DNA of 64,000 nucleotides from Bacillota bacterium (GCA_023407575.1 JAEYLX010000049.1:446329-510328); one strand, 5' to 3'; positions 9,571-19,361 are shown, counted from the first letter of the stretch. Notes: generated by a model not told the origin, from the letters alone. Made by a program: numbers and translations.

Positions 9571-9583
9571 AAAGTTGGTACAT
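9571..9583 (+). repeat. Left-end transposase-binding-type repeat L1
   Basis: Core AAAGTTGGTACAT, 14 bp inside the left tip; the same distance as R1 from the right tip. Confidence 0.85.
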
Positions 9584-9638
9584 AAAAACTGCCTAAAACC
9601 ACCTATTTCATTCATTGAAGTATTATATCATAAACAAA

Positions 9639-9651
9639 AAAGATGGTACAT
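9639..9651 (+). repeat. Left-end repeat L2
   Basis: Core AAAGATGGTACAT. Spaced well apart from L1, as in the left end of Tn7. Confidence 0.85.
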
Positions 9652-9693
9652 AAATTATTTCAAAAATTCTTTATTTCTAATATATTAAACAAT

Positions 9694-9706
9694 AAAGTTG
9701 GTACAT
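9694..9706 (+). repeat. Left-end repeat L3
   Basis: Core AAAGTTGGTACAT, identical to L1. Confidence 0.85.
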
Positions 9707-9750
9707 GAAATTTATAAATGCATAAACATTCAACCCAATCATAATAAAGC

Positions 9751-10178
9751 TTAATGAAAGCTGTTCCAATAGCTTTGACATATATTATTTAGCTCATCAT
9801 AAATAATCTCATGGCCACTTTCATCAAATATCATTATATCATCAGCTATCAGAATTAAATCCCCTCCACAATTACCATCATATGTATTGCATCCGATAGC
9901 TATTTTGTTATCAATTACTTTTGCAGATATTATCTCTAAATCCAACATCCCTAATGTTTTTAAATCATCAATAGCCTCATGTTCTTTTCCCCATAGAATA
10001 AATTCAAGTATAGAACAGTTTTTAAGCTTTCCACTAAATGAAGTAAATTTTGAATTTACTGTCTCGGCCAAATACTGAATATCTATTATAAAATCAACAT
10101 CTTCATTGCATTTTAGAAACTTTGTAAACTCCCAACATGGAATTTATCAAATATATCTGCTTGAACTTCTAATAGCAT
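9751..10178 (-). pseudogene. Frameshifted immunity-like gene
   Basis: The gene starts at the ATG at 10176-10178, behind GGAG. Reading from there hits a TAA after 21 codons. Compared with the intact copy at 7520 one base is missing near 10125. With that base restored the frame runs on to 9751, giving about 142 residues. Residues 1-64 match the N-terminal module of the kinase at 6735-7520; the rest (with GCNTYDGNCGGDLILIADD) does not match it. The remaining ORF could only start at a TTG with no ribosome site. Its place behind a HEAT-type gene in a row of small genes suggests a former immunity protein. Function unknown. Confidence 0.75.
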
Positions 10179-10203
10179 TTTATAATACTCCTTATTGAAA
10201 AGC

Positions 10204-10527
10204 TTAATTCTTTAGAAACATATTGATATCGTCTTTAGCATCATGTGCATGACCTCTTATGAAATCATCATTATCCATCAATGCATTATTTATGATAGGC
10301 ATAACTTTTTCAATATGTAATTGTCCATGTATTCTTGCTAAATGTCAAAAACACAAAATGGCTATTCCCCTTACTTTACTATCACTATGACTACTGTATT
10401 CAATACAAAGATTTTCAACGAACATCCAATCCTCATCACAAAATGCTAATGATAATAATGCATCAGCAATACTATCCGTTTCATCCGGTTTAATTTGTTC
10501 TAAAGCCCACTCCCTGTTTTCATCCAT
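10204..10527 (-). pseudogene. HEAT-like immunity-type gene with an in-frame stop
   Basis: The ATG at 10527 follows GGAG. The frame is stopped by TGA at 10345-10347 after 60 codons but stays open in the same frame to TAA at 10204, for 107 codons in all. The residues around the stop (GIAILCF, stop, HLARIHG) look like a Gly codon GGA changed to TGA in a HEAT-repeat helix. The full product resembles small HEAT-repeat immunity proteins. The 3' end of this gene is part of the segment duplicated at 7329-7579. Loss of function is an inference; readthrough is possible but unlikely. Confidence 0.75.
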
Positions 10528-10556
10528 TAAATTGGCTACTCCTATATAACATAATA

Positions 10557-11339
10557 TTAGTTATGGTTTAAAGACTGATATATTTTTCCAGCTGTCGCCA
10601 AACATTTTTTAATCTCAAATTTTTCATCGAATGATTTAGAGAGCACTTTGGATATAATCTCGGCTATCTCGTTTATAGTACTATTTTGATTAATTTGACT
10701 TGCAATCTTTTTGGATTCAATATCATACTCATTCTCTGGGGCATGTGGTAATAAACCCATAGGATTAAATTCATCTATATATTTCTTAACAATATTAAAC
10801 ATATCCACCTCAACGTTTGTTAGATTTTTTACCATTATTTCCATTGTTTCGCTATTAAATGCTAATTCAACATGATTATCCCAATTCAAAAATTCATCGC
10901 ATGAAATTATTAATATATTATCATGCCATATTCCAAATTCAATATTATCCATATCCAAAGGACTTTTTATTGGTTCTTTGTCATTCAAAGAGGACTTTAT
11001 TATTTCAATACTATAATCGTCTGATAACAAAAAATCACCTGAAGGCATTACTGATAAATTCTTATATTGGGGTTGGGATTCATATTCTAATAATTCTGTA
11101 CTATCACAATCAATTTGATATAAATAATCAGAGGTAAGAATTAATGTGATATTATATTTCTTAGAAATTGCAACTTTTCTTGGTAATCCTCTAAATTCGC
11201 CACACCACTCAGTATAATCATCATTAATGAACCTTACCCATGTCCAATTTGGTGAATTCCAAGGACTCGAAATATCATATATCTTTTCTATGTATTCTCC
11301 TGCGTATGGTTGAGAAATAATTTCTGTATTAATTATCAT
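10557..11339 (-). CDS. Two-part protein with C-terminal DUF1871-like domain
   Basis: 260 residues starting at an ATG behind AGGAGAG. The last 75 residues (FNPMGLLPHAPENEYD...) resemble the DUF1871 family, small helical proteins often found among toxin-immunity genes. The first 180 residues are rich in beta strands, with Trp and Asp motifs that recall a propeller-like fold; I do not recognise the family. It lies 29 nt upstream of the HEAT-like pseudogene on the same strand. An immunity role is inferred from the neighbourhood only. Confidence 0.6.
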   Translation of the reverse strand: MIINTEIISQPYAGEYIEKIYDISSPWNSPNWTWVRFINDDYTEWCGEFRGLPRKVAISKKYNITLILTSDYLYQIDCDSTELLEYESQPQYKNLSVMPSGDFLLSDDYSIEIIKSSLNDKEPIKSPLDMDNIEFGIWHDNILIISCDEFLNWDNHVELAFNSETMEIMVKNLTNVEVDMFNIVKKYIDEFNPMGLLPHAPENEYDIESKKIASQINQNSTINEIAEIISKVLSKSFDEKFEIKKCLATAGKIYQSLNHN

Positions 11340-11379
11340 TAGACTCTCCTGTGATTATTGACCTTACTGAATAAAATAA

Positions 11380-11634
11380 TTATTCGTATATCTTTGAAGC
11401 AAATAATATATTCGCCATCAACTGCCAAACATTCATAGTTGAAATATCAATAGATAAGTTGTTTTCCCATCCTTCCATGTCTTCAACCCATGACTGCATA
11501 GCCTCTAAATAATTATCAAGGTTAGGATTTTCCCATGTTTCTGGATTATTCTTCAAGTCTTTTATTAATTGACCGACAAATTTAATAAATTCGTCTTTAC
11601 TATTTACCTTCGTAAGGTTTTCGTTCAAATTCAA
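11380..11634 (-). CDS. Small DUF7660-like protein
   Basis: 84 residues from a TTG start placed eight bases after GAGG; no in-frame ATG is available. The pattern (NPETWENPNLDNYLEAMQ SWVEDM, then a C-terminal YE) matches my memory of the DUF7660 family, short acidic proteins found in immunity-gene arrays. It is 40 nt upstream of the DUF1871-like gene on the same strand. Function unknown. Confidence 0.55.
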   Translation of the reverse strand: MNLNENLTKVNSKDEFIKFVGQLIKDLKNNPETWENPNLDNYLEAMQSWVEDMEGWENNLSIDISTMNVWQLMANILFASKIYE

Positions 11635-11713
11635 TAATATTACCTCACACTCTTTGAATATTATAATTTACTATGTAATTTTATCAAATAAACACTATCT
11701 ATTCTACTAATAC

Positions 11714-11851
11714 TCATTTAAACTCATTTTTGAAATCATCGAAGCAATCTTCACATATCCAATTCGATTGTTTTTCATCTGTAGTGCAATACCCACTATG
11801 AGCATTACAATTTAATTGACTTATTTTTGTGTGCTTAATATGTTGGTACAT
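11714..11851 (-). CDS. Possible 45-residue Cys-rich mini-protein
   Basis: A short frame with two cysteine groups (CNAHSGYC and WICEDCFDDF) that could hold one zinc ion. Its ATG lies exactly in an internal GTTGGTACAT sequence, and there is no clear ribosome site. It may therefore be the 3' remnant of a longer gene cut by a rearrangement rather than a real gene. It fits the row of small immunity-like genes. Confidence 0.3.
   Translation of the reverse strand: MYQHIKHTKISQLNCNAHSGYCTTDEKQSNWICEDCFDDFKNEFK
11842..11851 (+). repeat. Internal copy of the transposon end repeat
   Basis: GTTGGTACAT, a 10/10 match to the core of L1, L3 and R1, about 2.3 kb inside the left end. The surrounding bases match less well. 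It may be a relic of an older end or chance. Confidence 0.4.
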
Positions 11852-11875
11852 ACAAAAACAATTCTGTATAATTAT

Positions 11876-13216
11876 TCAATGACTATAATAATTCTCTAAA
11901 GCATCCATCATTTCTGCCTTAGCATCAGATTCTCTTTCCATATATATTATTTCCATACTTCTAAATTCACCAAAATCAACATGAAAATCAATATTAATTA
12001 TTTCAGGTTCATCATCGCACTGATAATTCTCGTTTATCTTACATTTCACAACTACATTTCCAACTAAATCTATATTTATCTCTCCAATATCGATGTTATC
12101 TCCTTCATTATCTTCATAATAAAGTTTAAAATCAGCATGTCCGTTAGTTTCAAAATTATATATTGCATATTCATCTCTAATTTCAACACTACCATTATCT
12201 ATACTCCATTCATCCCATACTAATTCACTATCATTGAATTCTTCTAAAGCATACTCAGTTAAATCAATGTCATTAACTGTCTCAATTAGATTAGCTTCAA
12301 CCTTATTGTAATATAAACGTTTACTCATAAACGAATTAATAAATGAATGTATTCCTAAATTTAATGTTGTATGAAGTGATTGAATATTCAAATGCTTAGA
12401 CATATAACAGTAAAAAACATCCAAGGTTAACATTTCAATTTTATATTCCGGATTTTTCTCCAAAAATTCTTTTTCTAACTCTGGCCTAATACATACACAA
12501 TTATCTCTCTTATCCTTTATCCACCAATCTTCCTTTGTATCATTAGTCGTAAATATAATATTAACTTTCTTTTTTTCAGGAATACTCATCAGCTCTTTCC
12601 AAACAAATAAATCGCCATATTTGTCCATACCCTCTTTGTCAATGTCTTCATATCCTGGTGGCAACAAATTATTATATCGTATTTCACCTTCTCTTAAAAT
12701 TTCTATTCTTTTCTCAAATGATATTTCTTGTAGGATGTTTCCAATAGAATTCAATGAATCAATGTAACTTTTTACTTCATCATTTTCAAGAAATTTCATA
12801 TTTTCTTCTATCTCATTTGCATTCTCACTTAAATAGCTATCAGCTTTATTTTTCATTTCGTCAATTTTTTGAGTTAGAAATTCTTGTAAATCACCTATAT
12901 CTTTATAATTATATCTTTTATATCCCTTTATTTTCTTTTCTATATCCCTTTGTGTATTTTCAATTACACTTTTCAATTCATTTTTAACTTTATCATACTT
13001 CTTTTTTTCTTCACCCCTTACCTTCTTATAGTTATTTAAATACTCTTTATATACTTGATAAGTAATATTGGTTTTACTTTTAATTTTTTCAAATAAACTA
13101 AGTAAATCCTTAGCATTTTGAGTAGGATTCCTATATAAATCCATTAATACATTATTGTCAAAGGAAATTATGTAAGGCATTTCTATAAATTCACAGAACT
13201 CTTCATATGTTATCAT
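11876..13216 (-). CDS. PIN-like (PIN_8/DUF4935-type) nuclease-fold protein
   Basis: The start is the ATG at 13214-13216 after GGGGG. The 446-residue product has the spaced acidic motifs of PIN-like proteins: ISFDNNVLMDLY near residue 20, EGMDKYGDLFVWKEL near 215 and FTTNDTKEDWW near 240, with a long coiled region between the first two. A C-terminal part of about 150 residues is acidic and unrecognised. Proteins of this kind are usually encoded in defence islands and may cut RNA. It is the first large gene after the DUF4365 operon, on the same strand. Nuclease activity is inferred. Confidence 0.65.
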   Translation of the reverse strand: MITYEEFCEFIEMPYIISFDNNVLMDLYRNPTQNAKDLLSLFEKIKSKTNITYQVYKEYLNNYKKVRGEEKKKYDKVKNELKSVIENTQRDIEKKIKGYKRYNYKDIGDLQEFLTQKIDEMKNKADSYLSENANEIEENMKFLENDEVKSYIDSLNSIGNILQEISFEKRIEILREGEIRYNNLLPPGYEDIDKEGMDKYGDLFVWKELMSIPEKKKVNIIFTTNDTKEDWWIKDKRDNCVCIRPELEKEFLEKNPEYKIEMLTLDVFYCYMSKHLNIQSLHTTLNLGIHSFINSFMSKRLYYNKVEANLIETVNDIDLTEYALEEFNDSELVWDEWSIDNGSVEIRDEYAIYNFETNGHADFKLYYEDNEGDNIDIGEINIDLVGNVVVKCKINENYQCDDEPEIINIDFHVDFGEFRSMEIIYMERESDAKAEMMDALENYYSH

Positions 13217-13359
13217 TTCGTACCCCCAGTTTCTACTATGTTTGTATATCACCTAATATTTTGCTTATATCTATTCCTATTCCTCTAAATCTGAATTATC
13301 CACTAAATCATTTTCACTTTTCATTTATGAGCATCACTTCATCCTTAGAATATATCTAT

Positions 13360-13929
13360 CTATTCTTTAATAATGTTTTTCATTTTATTAATAATATCAT
13401 AACTTTTAAGAAATTCTCTTATCACATTTTCCATATGAATTAAATACTTTTCTGCATCTTCATTTTCAATATTATCCTCAATATCTTGTTTTGCAGAACA
13501 AATTTCTGAAATCAGAAGATAAAAACTATGTAAATCAAGTTCATATATTTTTGAAGCACGGTTTTCCGAATCCACGTCATTGAAATCTAACAAAAAATAT
13601 CTTCTATACGATTTTCCTTCCTTAACATCTATTACTAAATTATCTTGAAATCTATAATTTCCAACTTGTGTAACAACCCTATAATTAAGCCCAGTCCTTG
13701 TTGATAAATCTATATCAGATAGTTTACTATATTCTGTAGGATTTAATATTTCAATTATGTGAAGTTTGGAAATAAAATAAGTCATCATACTTTTATTCAT
13801 TATAGTATTAAAATCATCTACATCCACCCAGTCAAAACCTTCTTTTCTAAAAATATTAGATATATCAACATGTCCTTTTATTATTTTAGATAGCTCCTCT
13901 GCAGTCATAAAGTTAATTTTATTGTTCAT
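13360..13929 (-). CDS. Unrecognised 189-residue partner of the DUF4365 protein
   Basis: The ATG follows GGAGG and lies inside the 3' end of the upstream gene (11-bp overlap), so the two are co-translated. I do not recognise the family. It is a soluble, probably mixed alpha/beta protein with the stretch GLNYRVVTQVGNYRFQDN in the middle and a helical C-terminus. The tight coupling suggests that it works with the DUF4365 protein. Confidence 0.7.
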   Translation of the reverse strand: MNNKINFMTAEELSKIIKGHVDISNIFRKEGFDWVDVDDFNTIMNKSMMTYFISKLHIIEILNPTEYSKLSDIDLSTRTGLNYRVVTQVGNYRFQDNLVIDVKEGKSYRRYFLLDFNDVDSENRASKIYELDLHSFYLLISEICSAKQDIEDNIENEDAEKYLIHMENVIREFLKSYDIINKMKNIIKE

Positions 13930-14746
13930 GATTTACCTCCAAACTTAATAAAAATACTTCATCAATCTGACATGTCCCACATAAGTATTGCAAATCAATA
14001 TCAAAAATTCTTTTAATACCTTCTGCTAATCTTGCTGTCATTATTCCATTTTCTAATGCAGAAAATAACTCATCCAAATCATATAAAGTCAATGATGATA
14101 AAACCCCTATTTGTTTATTATTTATAAGATAGTTAAATATAATTTTCAAATTATATTTTGTCATCATTGAATTTACACTAATATTTATATCTGAATTATT
14201 TTGATTAATATTTTTTAATATACTATATTTATCGCTATTAAGCATTTTTTCATATTTTGCTTTTACTTCATTAAAAATATCATTTAATGCCCGTTCATTC
14301 AATTGCTTAGAAAACCTATATGTAATTGAATTCTGATTATAAAAATCAATACAACTCTTATCTACAAATTCTCTTATATTGTAGCACCAATCCCAAAGAA
14401 ATATATCATTATCTTCAAGATAAATAATAAATAAAGAATTTATACTATTTGTCAAATAATTTAATGTTGAAATTTTTATTTGATACGAGTATGTGTTATC
14501 AATGTTAAACTTCCTAGCTTCTTGTACATCTTTTAATTGAACATCAATTTTATAATTTGATGCGTATTTCTTATCTAGAAGTAATTCAAATCTTAAATCT
14601 ACCCCATAATCTTTTTTTGTTTCTTGTCTAACCAAAAACAATTTACTTTGGCTAACAATCATACTTATCTCAATTATACTTCTATCTTCTTGGTGAACAC
14701 TTTCCAAAACTATCGGTAATTTATTTCCACTATTATGATTTACCAT
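13919..14746 (-). CDS. DUF4365-type nuclease-fold protein
   Basis: The start is the ATG at 14744-14746, after GGAGGG and AGGG; the reading frame is open to a GTG six codons upstream. The N-terminal 130 residues carry the DUF4365 pattern: KKDYGVDLRFEL, then IDVQLKD about 20 residues later, which reads as the D...QxK core of a PD-(D/E)XK-like nuclease. LNYLTNS and FLWDWCYN follow. The C-terminal 120 residues are unrecognised. DUF4365 proteins are common in defence islands. It overlaps the 189-residue gene by 11 bp. Confidence 0.7.
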   Translation of the reverse strand: MVNHNSGNKLPIVLESVHQEDRSIIEISMIVSQSKLFLVRQETKKDYGVDLRFELLLDKKYASNYKIDVQLKDVQEARKFNIDNTYSYQIKISTLNYLTNSINSLFIIYLEDNDIFLWDWCYNIREFVDKSCIDFYNQNSITYRFSKQLNERALNDIFNEVKAKYEKMLNSDKYSILKNINQNNSDINISVNSMMTKYNLKIIFNYLINNKQIGVLSSLTLYDLDELFSALENGIMTARLAEGIKRIFDIDLQYLCGTCQIDEVFLLSLEVNHEQ

Positions 14747-14831
14747 ATATACCCTACCCTCCACAAAATAAGTTCGATGTTCTTAACTCATCATCTTACT
14801 TCTCATTTTAGAAGTTATTTAAAATAAAGGA

Positions 14832-15668
14832 TTAATCACACTTTATTGGCATTTCAAAGTTTATAAATGAAGCATCAAAAGAGTCTTCATCACAGGTTAT
14901 AATAACGTCTACATCAAATTTATACTTTTCCATTATTAAGTTATTGAACTCAAATTTCAAATTCAACTCTGTGACCCCTACATTTATTGGGATATTGACA
15001 AAAATAATATTTGCGCATTCACCAGGCGTTATATCGCACTCATAATTAACTATAAAGCCGGGGTCCTTTCCATCAATTTTTATATCTAAACACACAAAAT
15101 TTCTTAAAGCTTTTTCTCCTATATTTCTTATTACAAAACCATATGTTTTATATGTTTTCATTAATTTATCTAAAGGTAAGTTTAATGCATCGTCCCCAAT
15201 ATTTATTAGATTCTTTTGATAAACTATGGATTCGTCTTCAAATCCTTCATCTAACTTTTCTTTTGTAATTCCATAAAAATTATATGGTATTCTTTCTATA
15301 ATTGGCGTGTATATTGCAAGTTCTATTCTTTCTAATGTTTTAATTGCTTCTACCGTTTTTTTACTTAACTCTTTAAGGTCCGCCTGAATTTCTTTTGCTT
15401 CATTGGATGATTTATCGGATAATTCCTTATATCTTTTATTTTGCCATATGGCTATAATCCCTAGGATAACAGTTCCTATTGCCCCTAAATATGAAGCCAT
15501 AAAACCGAACCAACTTTCCTTACTCAATTCTATAGTTAAATCAAACGGGAAATGTTTTTCATCCATAATTATCTTTTCAATAAAGAATGGCACAGAAATA
15601 AGAATAATAATTATACTTAAAACTGCTAATATCTTAATAAGAGTATATAGTTTTTTTGTTTTTTTCAT
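14832..15668 (-). CDS. Membrane protein with two N-terminal helices
   Basis: 278 residues; ATG behind AGGAAA. Membrane helices at about residues 11-31 and 53-74 (ASYLGAIGTVILGIIAIWQN) are followed by a coiled segment and a soluble beta-rich domain from about residue 120. This N-terminal pair is seen in many small hypothetical membrane proteins in defence islands, where such proteins may act as membrane effectors. The family is otherwise unknown to me. It is transcribed with its neighbours. Confidence 0.6.
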   Translation of the reverse strand: MKKTKKLYTLIKILAVLSIIIILISVPFFIEKIIMDEKHFPFDLTIELSKESWFGFMASYLGAIGTVILGIIAIWQNKRYKELSDKSSNEAKEIQADLKELSKKTVEAIKTLERIELAIYTPIIERIPYNFYGITKEKLDEGFEDESIVYQKNLINIGDDALNLPLDKLMKTYKTYGFVIRNIGEKALRNFVCLDIKIDGKDPGFIVNYECDITPGECANIIFVNIPINVGVTELNLKFEFNNLIMEKYKFDVDVIITCDEDSFDASFINFEMPIKCD

Positions 15669-15727
15669 CGATTTTTCCTATTCAAGATTTATTAAGACAT
15701 CTTTAAATCATCTGATGATAATATGAT

Positions 15728-16492
15728 TTATCTTACCCAAATTACACTTTTATCATCAGGGAAATCCCATCTATGCGTTCTTAATATCTCTCTGTCTTTC
15801 TTTTTAGACAAGTAAGCCACTTTTAAATAGCTTTCTATATCACCGTTAATTAAAGCATAATCATAACCAACTCTGCAAAATCCTAAAGGCATACCTTTAT
15901 TAAGGTTTACTTTTATTTCAGTGCTATATTTTTTATTCCATTCTATCCAGGACCTTCCTTTCGCTGGATAATAAATACGTATTATATGCTCTCCTTCTTT
16001 ATCTTCATATCCCTTAAAAAATGCCTTTACAAGTTTTACTTTATCTGAAATAATCTCCCTTACATCAGCTTTATTAAATTCATTAAAATTATTTCTAAAA
16101 CAAGTATCATCAAGCCTAAATATACCATCTTGTTTTAGCACTTCATTTTTCCAACTATCTATGAATGCATCAGCTAATGCAACTATGTAGTTAGCACTCA
16201 TCTGAATATTATAATCATGTAACTCCATAGCCAATGCAATAGCAAAGTCTTCCCTAGGAAAAACCTTTTGTTTATTATTAAAGGTTTCGTAATAGAATCT
16301 TAACATAGTATAATGTCTTGAAATTTCGCTACAACTCTCTTTAGTTACAAACTCCGAAAATTCAGCTACATCTGTAAATGCTTTTTCCCATTTTTTTGCT
16401 CCTATTATTTGACTATATAATGATGCAGCACTCTTGCCAGCAATTTCAATACCTTTGCCAAATAATTTTTCAAATAACATTTCTTTAATCAA
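15728..16492 (-). CDS. Unrecognised cytoplasmic protein
   Basis: 254 residues. A TTG start lies seven bases after GGAGG; the ATG four codons later is too far from that site. The N-terminal half is helical, and the C-terminal half has aromatic-rich strands (IRIYYPAKGRSWIEWN). No motif allows a functional call. It is 59 nt upstream of the membrane-protein gene on the same strand and probably in the same operon. Confidence 0.6.
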   Translation of the reverse strand: MIKEMLFEKLFGKGIEIAGKSAASLYSQIIGAKKWEKAFTDVAEFSEFVTKESCSEISRHYTMLRFYYETFNNKQKVFPREDFAIALAMELHDYNIQMSANYIVALADAFIDSWKNEVLKQDGIFRLDDTCFRNNFNEFNKADVREIISDKVKLVKAFFKGYEDKEGEHIIRIYYPAKGRSWIEWNKKYSTEIKVNLNKGMPLGFCRVGYDYALINGDIESYLKVAYLSKKKDREILRTHRWDFPDDKSVIWVR

Positions 16493-16670
16493 TATTATCC
16501 TCCTGCTTGAACAGTCTATGTAAATTATTAAATATTCCGGTTTACATCTTTAATATGAACAATACTCATAACAATTCTACCATATGGACCTGTTATTTTA
16601 GAATCCCCATAAATAGGATAAACAAACTAATTACATTACCAAAAACACTCCCGGTCGATTTTTCATTTCT

Positions 16671-19318
16671 TTATGCGCTAAGTGTAATATTAACTTTCAA
16701 ATCAGCTATATCTTTATCCATCTTCTCCAAAAGTTCTATCAATCGCCTTATATCAGCCCTTTCAAATTCTTTTTGATTATCTTCAAAATGTGTTCCTTTA
16801 TTTAACAACATCCAATTATATGTATCTCTTAAAGTAATCAAATCAGCGTTTATCTCTTCCGCTCCACTAATTTTCTTTTTATTTGTAGCAACTATAAGCC
16901 CTGATACAACAGAGTAAAGGTCAGGAATAGACTTAGGCCCCCTTAAAGCAACCAAAATTTCGCAAGAATATTTGTCCGATAACTTTTTCCACAACCTATT
17001 TGTTATACTCTCTGTAGCTTGTCTGCATTTTGCTGCTGCTTCTTTTAATTCATTTTTATCATATTTATCTCGTGCAATAGATAATGGTTCTTTTGCATCA
17101 GCATATTTTATTACCACCCCTCGCTGCTCTAGACAATCTGCTGGTAAAAAGCAATATCTATTAACTTTTTTATCTCTTTGTTTTAAATCAATTTTTTCTT
17201 CGAGTTTTGTAATAAACTGGTCTCCATGGCAAGTTATTATTATCTGTTTTGAAGCGAAATCAGAACATCGCATAAGTAATTCAGCAACACCATCTCTATG
17301 GTCATCATCAATAGCATTTACTATATCATAAAATTAATATTCTCATGATTAGTCTTTGATAATAAGATAGATAAACCAAGTATTTTTATATGGCCTTCAC
17401 TAAGTACTTGTAATGCATCTGTCTCAATTCCATCTTTTAATTTGATGTTTATTTTTTCGTTCACCGCTTTAGGTAAAGTAAATTTTTCAACCTTTTCAAA
17501 ATCAGCATCGTCATGATTCATAAAATTATAATAATCAGTAACTTTTTCAGATAAGTTATTAGCTAAATCCAATGGTAATTTATCCTTATACTTAACCATC
17601 ATTTCCCGAATTTTCTCATAGCTTTTTACCATCTTTGTATTAAAATTTATTTCTGCTTTTTCCTTTGCGATTTTATCCAATATTTCGGAATTATTTTTTT
17701 CAAATTCCTTAATTAAATTAATAACATGCTCTTCTTCACAGATTATCGCTTCATATTTTGTTTTACAAACAATCAATTTATCGTATATTTCATTATAATA
17801 CGCTAATTTTTCTGCATCTGCATTGATTTTATTTTTTTCTCTTACTTCCAAGTTATAAGAATTAATATTTTCTATAATGTGCTCTTTTTGCTACAACAAT
17901 TGTTTTATATCTGCAACCTGGTTTCTAATTTTTACTCGAATATCAGACCTTTTTATAAAATCCTCTGTTTCAAATTCGTCAATACATAACGCTACATACG
18001 CTTCAGAAAAGGAGCCTGGATTATTTGGCATCTGCTTTAATAATTGATTTATATTGGTTACACAGGATTTTATATTGACAGCATATTCTTTAATTTGTGT
18101 TTTTATATCATCTACTAATTTCATACCTAGCAATTCATTTCTTGCATTTTCAAAAGGATTAATTACAACTTTTTCTACAGGTGTTTTACATAACGGGCAA
18201 ATACTAGTATCATGACTATTTTCGATATGATTTACGAGAGTATATATTTTATGCATGTCCATATCTATTGCCGCATCAATAAGTTTTTCTTCACAGTCTA
18301 CCACCTTCTCAAGATAATCAGAAATTTCTTTTACAGCCTCATCAAGTTGGCACACCCAATTAATATTAATTCCAATCAACTTATTATCATTCACAGTATT
18401 ATACAGTTCTGGTATTACCCCATTATCACCATTCTTTAAAAACAGAATAGCATCTTCCAAACTAGTTACACCATTTTCTGAGAATTCTTTAATTAACTCC
18501 TTTTCACTAGCCTTTAAGTCATTTCTCTCCTTAATAATTTCCAACTGCCTTTTGCTATTTTGTTCTACCTCAATTTTTTTCTTTTCATACTCTTTTTCAA
18601 ACTCAGATTCCAGTTTAATATATCTTTTGTCAAAATCTGCTGTGAACCCATTTATAAAATCATTAAATTCAGTTAAACCAAATAGAGCTGCCAGCCGTTC
18701 ACTTTGACTTTTACCAGTTATTGCATCTATATGAGAAAATTTATCAATTCTGTTTTTTTCAATAAACGCAAACTTATAACGGTCATAATTAGCAACCGCT
18801 GGTTTCTTATCTTGTTGATTCATATATTCACATAATACAATAGGTTTCTTGGCTTTACCTATATTTTTATTTTCTATGAATTTATCAACGTCTATTTTTC
18901 TCGCATTTGCTTCTTCAATAGTTCCGAGTAAACTAAACTCTAATGCTTCGCACATGCTAGATTTTCCGGCACCATTAGGACCATATAAAAATGTGTATTG
19001 CTTAGTAAAATCAAAGATAGTTCTATTGACAAAGCCTCTGAATGATTCAATTTGCAATTCATCGATACGAATAACATTATCTGAATTTATGTTTTCTAGT
19101 TCTATAATATCCATTATATCTTTATCCATTATACATGTTTGCTCATCGATATATTTTCCTATTAATTCTGCACGCTTACCCCTAGCTATACCTACTGCCG
19201 CTATTTCATTAAAATTCTTAATTATAATATTAATTATTGTTATGTCATATTCTGATAAAGTCGTTACATCTAATTGATTCACCCATTTATAAAACTCATG
19301 TTTTGCTAAATCGTCCAT
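16671..19318 (-). pseudogene. Rad50/SMC-like ATPase gene, broken twice
   Basis: It was one gene of about 880 codons from the ATG at 19316-19318 (AAGGAGAG five bases upstream). Walker A (YGPNGAGKSS) lies after an N-terminal region of about 110 residues, coiled coil follows, then a zinc-hook-like CPLCKTP, more coiled coil, and the ABC signature LSEGHIKILGLS. A TAG at 17891-17893 interrupts the frame, which stays open beyond it. About ten bases are missing near 17325, exactly at Walker B: the expected acidic pair is gone and the frame shifts. The last 200 residues then follow in another frame (16671-17273). It belongs with the GHKL-like remnant just upstream; together they look like a dead anti-phage operon. 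Confidence 0.8.
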
Positions 19319-19361
19319 ATCCACTCTCCTTAACCACAAAACTTATATGTGTTCGAAACTC

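Noticed and set aside
9571..9706. Left-end repeats as a CRISPR array
   Set aside because: The repeats are short, unevenly spaced, and mirrored at the other end; no cas gene is present.
17891..17893. TAG in the Rad50-like gene read as recoding (pyrrolysine or readthrough)
   Set aside because: The same gene also has a frameshift at Walker B and no recoding genes are seen, so decay is simpler.
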